The notes below the pieces were generated by a model. The model was given only the letters and a program-made list of their open reading frames with translations. It made no database searches and was not told the origin of the DNA. DNA of 64,000 nt, taken from positions 1-64,000 of the forward strand of contig PZKD01000062.1 in the NCBI GenBank assembly GCA_003034855.1, given 5' to 3'. The translations under genes and the position numbers were made by a program. Shown here one piece after another: positions 61,949 to 64,000 of the stretch (the stretch's first letter is position 1; each line of letters starts with the position of its first letter). The DNA is from an archaeon SCG-AAA382B04. GTDB lineage: Archaea > Halobacteriota > Methanonatronarchaeia > Methanonatronarchaeales > Methanonatronarchaeaceae.

Positions 61949-62012
61949 GTGATGTTGAATCCCATTGTATACTTACCTCGGGTCCGCTATTCATTGGAGT
62001 TCCAACATCACT
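61949..62012 (+). repeat. attR-like copy of the tRNA-Arg end with an inverted tail motif
   Basis: CCTCGGGTCCGCTATTCATTG followed by GAGTTCCAACATCACT (61976-62012) repeats the tRNA-Arg 3' end and flank at 23682-23718. The inverted tail GTGATGTTGAAT stands 27 bases earlier, at 61949-61960, making a palindromic frame. A direct copy 38 kb from the integrase-bearing tRNA is a candidate distal boundary of the integrated island. Confidence 0.7.
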
Positions 62013-62498
62013 CCAATTTATTCCTACTTTTTCCTTTACTTCCCAGTTCTTTATACAATTATCTATATATTTAGGTGGTGAAAGAATTTGAGAACCAGAA
62101 AACTACAACAAAAAAAGGACAACCCCCCACCAAATAATCTCACCCAAAGACGTGGTAGAGGGTTTAGACTGGAAAAAAAGAGACAAAATAGACTTCAATT
62201 ATGAAAAAAGTGGGTTGTTAAAAACCAAAAACCTCACCTCTTGGTTTGGATCCAATCGCTCTTCTTTTCTTCACCTAGTTCTTCATTAGCCATCTTGGTT
62301 CCAATAACTTCTGAAGCATAGGATGCTAATCTTTTGTCTCGAGCGAGAGCCCAATAATTGCCTGTCACCATCAACATACATCCTAGCTCCTTTATCTTTT
62401 AGGTTGAGAAGACACCTCCTTGAATCTTTTGATTTAGGTAGGGTGATAAATCAACTACAAAGATGAAGCTAGTGGGGGATGTAGAGGGAGAAAAAAAT

Positions 62499-62645
62499 TT
62501 ATTGTTTTTGTTTTCTTGTTTTTTCTACTATTTCTCTGGCATCTTCTGTTTTTAATCCTTGTTTTTTGCTTTTTTCTTGGATTGGTTCTAGTATTTCACT
62601 AAAACTCTTTTCCAAGGCTTTCTTATCAATTTTCATCTTATTCAT
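62499..62645 (-). CDS. Small antitoxin-like protein, downstream of PIN gene
   Basis: Read directly, the frame encodes 48 residues, starting inside the stop region of the PIN gene (eight-base overlap): KIDKKALEKSFSEILEPIQEK then GLKTEDAREIVEKTRKQKQ. It is charged and helical. Tight coupling to the PIN gene suggests an antitoxin or accessory protein, but the usual antitoxin order is the reverse, so the role is open. Confidence 0.55.
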   Translation of the reverse strand: MNKMKIDKKALEKSFSEILEPIQEKSKKQGLKTEDAREIVEKTRKQKQ

Positions 62646-63324
62646 AGTTTTTTATATGTAAGTAATCGATTATCCATTTTTCTTTAGGTAAATCACCATC
62701 TAGGCCTCTATCATATTTTTTAGGTGAGAAATGAACAAATAATTCTTCAATAATTTTTTTCCCATCAATCATATCTTGGTCTTGGGTAACAAAACACAGA
62801 TTTGGCACATCCTTACTTCTAGAGTGTGCATCTATTAGAATCTCTGTATCATGCTTTCCAAAATCTAATTCTGGATGATTAAATAAAATATCTCTTAGTT
62901 GGGGGTTGTCTTCGGAAAGGCAAAAATATATCTTATCTATTGCTTTATTTAATCGATTTTTCCATGTCTTAATGAATTTTCTCATAAAAGTAAGTCTTTT
63001 ATCGATGTAAACTCCTTTTAAATATTTAACTAACTCTTTTAGATGTGAAACATCATTATTTGATAGATGCATAGGAAAATTATTCTTTATCTCTTTGTTT
63101 TTTAATTTTTCTCTTGTTATTAACTTAATTAAGTGCTTATAGGCATTTTCCCTCCTTTTCTTTATCCCTAACAATTCTTTTTTTACTTTCTCAGAGGATT
63201 CTCGAAACTCTTCTTCATTAATTATTTTTCCACATTCTTCATGGTGTTTTTCTAATTCTTCTTGAGTGACTGCGTAACCTAAGAAAATGGATGTATCTAA
63301 AAAATAAGTTGGTGGTGAATTCAT
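62638..63324 (-). CDS. PIN-domain nuclease (extended)
   Basis: The 228-residue protein has TYFLDTSIFLGYAVTQEE (first catalytic Asp) and, near 155-195, FGKHDTEILIDAHSRSKDVP then LCFVTQDQDMID, with further acidic residues in the PIN order. A helical insertion of about 100 residues (about 40-145) separates the halves, more than in ordinary VapC toxins (about 130 residues in all). It begins three bases after the upstream gene. It is probably an RNase toxin or RNA-processing enzyme. Confidence 0.75.
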   Translation of the reverse strand: MNSPPTYFLDTSIFLGYAVTQEELEKHHEECGKIINEEEFRESSEKVKKELLGIKKRRENAYKHLIKLITREKLKNKEIKNNFPMHLSNNDVSHLKELVKYLKGVYIDKRLTFMRKFIKTWKNRLNKAIDKIYFCLSEDNPQLRDILFNHPELDFGKHDTEILIDAHSRSKDVPNLCFVTQDQDMIDGKKIIEELFVHFSPKKYDRGLDGDLPKEKWIIDYLHIKNYE

Positions 63325-63327
63325 TTT

Positions 63328-63903
63328 CTAACTTAATCTTTCTTTTACTCCAGAATAAGTGTTTAAGAAATCCTTTATTTTTTCTTCATCTTTATTTGGT
63401 ATCTTTGTTTTCTCTAATGACTTTTCTAGCATTTCTTCTGTTGGTTCTAGGCCATGTTTTTTCATTAGTTGCTTTGTTTTTTCGGTAATTTCTTTTATGG
63501 CTTCTTCTGCTTCTTCTTGGTATTTCTTAGAAATATTTTTTATTTTCTTTGAGTCTCTTCCTTTTGCTGTTTTTCCGGAAATTATCCATGCTATGTATCC
63601 CCAGGCATCATTTTGGTCTAATTGGTTTTTTTGATCGAAGAAATGAGAAAAGATTCTTTTAGAGGCTTTCATTTGTTTTTTAGTTAATTTATTTTTCTCG
63701 GAGAGATGTTTTAGGCTTAGGAATAGATTCTCTATTATTTCTGTTAAGTCAATGTATGGGTCTCTTAATTCTTTAAATTCCTCTTTTGTTATTATTTCTG
63801 TATGTATTTCTGTTATTTTTTGATTTATGTTTTCTTCTAAACCTAATTTGTTTATGGTTTCTTTAAGTTCTTCCATGTCTTCCGAATCCAGTAATCTATG
63901 CAT
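63328..63903 (-). CDS. All-helical partner protein of the PIN nuclease
   Basis: The 191-residue protein is charged and predicted to be entirely helical: NKLGLEENINQKITEIHTEI, LSLKHLSEKNKLTKKQMKASKRIFSHFF, and a long C-terminal coiled region (KYQEEAEEAIKEITEKTKQLM). A DAWGYIAWIISGKTAKGRDSKK segment is the only part that looks conserved. It is the first gene of the three-gene cassette and is the more likely antitoxin by position. No family is recognised. Confidence 0.6.
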   Translation of the reverse strand: MHRLLDSEDMEELKETINKLGLEENINQKITEIHTEIITKEEFKELRDPYIDLTEIIENLFLSLKHLSEKNKLTKKQMKASKRIFSHFFDQKNQLDQNDAWGYIAWIISGKTAKGRDSKKIKNISKKYQEEAEEAIKEITEKTKQLMKKHGLEPTEEMLEKSLEKTKIPNKDEEKIKDFLNTYSGVKERLS

Positions 63904-64000
63904 GTAAACGAAGATAGGGTTATGTGCTTTATATATAGGTTGAATTCTCTTGTCAGTTAATCTTGAATAAGTTATTTCTGTGAATTCAAAGAAACTGGTT

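Overview
The window is archaeal. It carries the oligosaccharyl transferase AglB, an aIF1/SUI1 factor with its N-terminal Cys motif, type IV pilins with the SPVIGVILM signal, a DUF1464 protein, an amphi-Trp protein, an Lrp regulator divergent from glutamine synthetase, and a CCA-less tRNA-Arg. It is AT-rich with no rRNA and one tRNA. The pleolipovirus-like genes, LEA14 protein, amphi-Trp protein and pilins would fit a salt-adapted euryarchaeon. A Methanonatronarchaeia-like host is a guess, not a demonstration.

Layout. 1-1.2 kb: the 5' part of an IsrB-like gene (an IscB relative without HNH), running off the left edge, with a GC-rich structured leader that looks like its omega RNA. 1.3-2.6 kb: a LEA14-type membrane protein and a small CxxC protein. 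2.8-6.4 kb: four tightly packed genes (spike, two membrane proteins, P-loop ATPase) in the order and sizes of the conserved pleolipovirus core. 6.5-23.6 kb: mostly chromosomal genes. These are a permease, AglB, a bifunctional nuclease-type protein, an HtpX protease, thioredoxin, a five-gene sugar-nucleotide and glycosyltransferase operon, aIF1, two pilins (one with a nonsense codon), glutamine synthetase, Lrp and a dCTP deaminase-type enzyme.

23.6-32.2 kb is an integrated plasmid- or virus-like element starting at tRNA-Arg(TCG). It has a tyrosine integrase, small DNA-binding proteins, a P4/D5-type primase-helicase, a miniature DNA methylase, a palindrome-rich intergenic region, several families of 22-23 bp iterons, and a divergent gene pair flanked by helically phased repeats. 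32.2-60.5 kb is a surface-polysaccharide island. It has glycosyltransferases, a flippase, a SGNH hydrolase, a UDP-galactopyranose-mutase-like flavoprotein, ManC, radical SAM/SPASM enzymes, methyltransferases, and six related Thr-type alkaline-phosphatase-superfamily enzymes, one fused to a methyltransferase. An IS630 element and several decaying genes lie among them. 60.5-62.5 kb is almost gene-free and includes a degenerate direct copy of the tRNA-Arg att region; an inverted tRNA 3'-half lies at 58.75 kb. The window ends in a three-gene PIN-domain cassette.

Together, the left half supplies sugar nucleotides, lipid-linked glycan transfer and pili. The island supplies variable surface glycan genes that seem to have been assembled and shuffled by site-specific integration at tRNA-Arg plus transposition. 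Several island genes lack an ATG, GTG or TTG codon where homology places their start and have AUA or AUU there behind a good ribosome-binding site.
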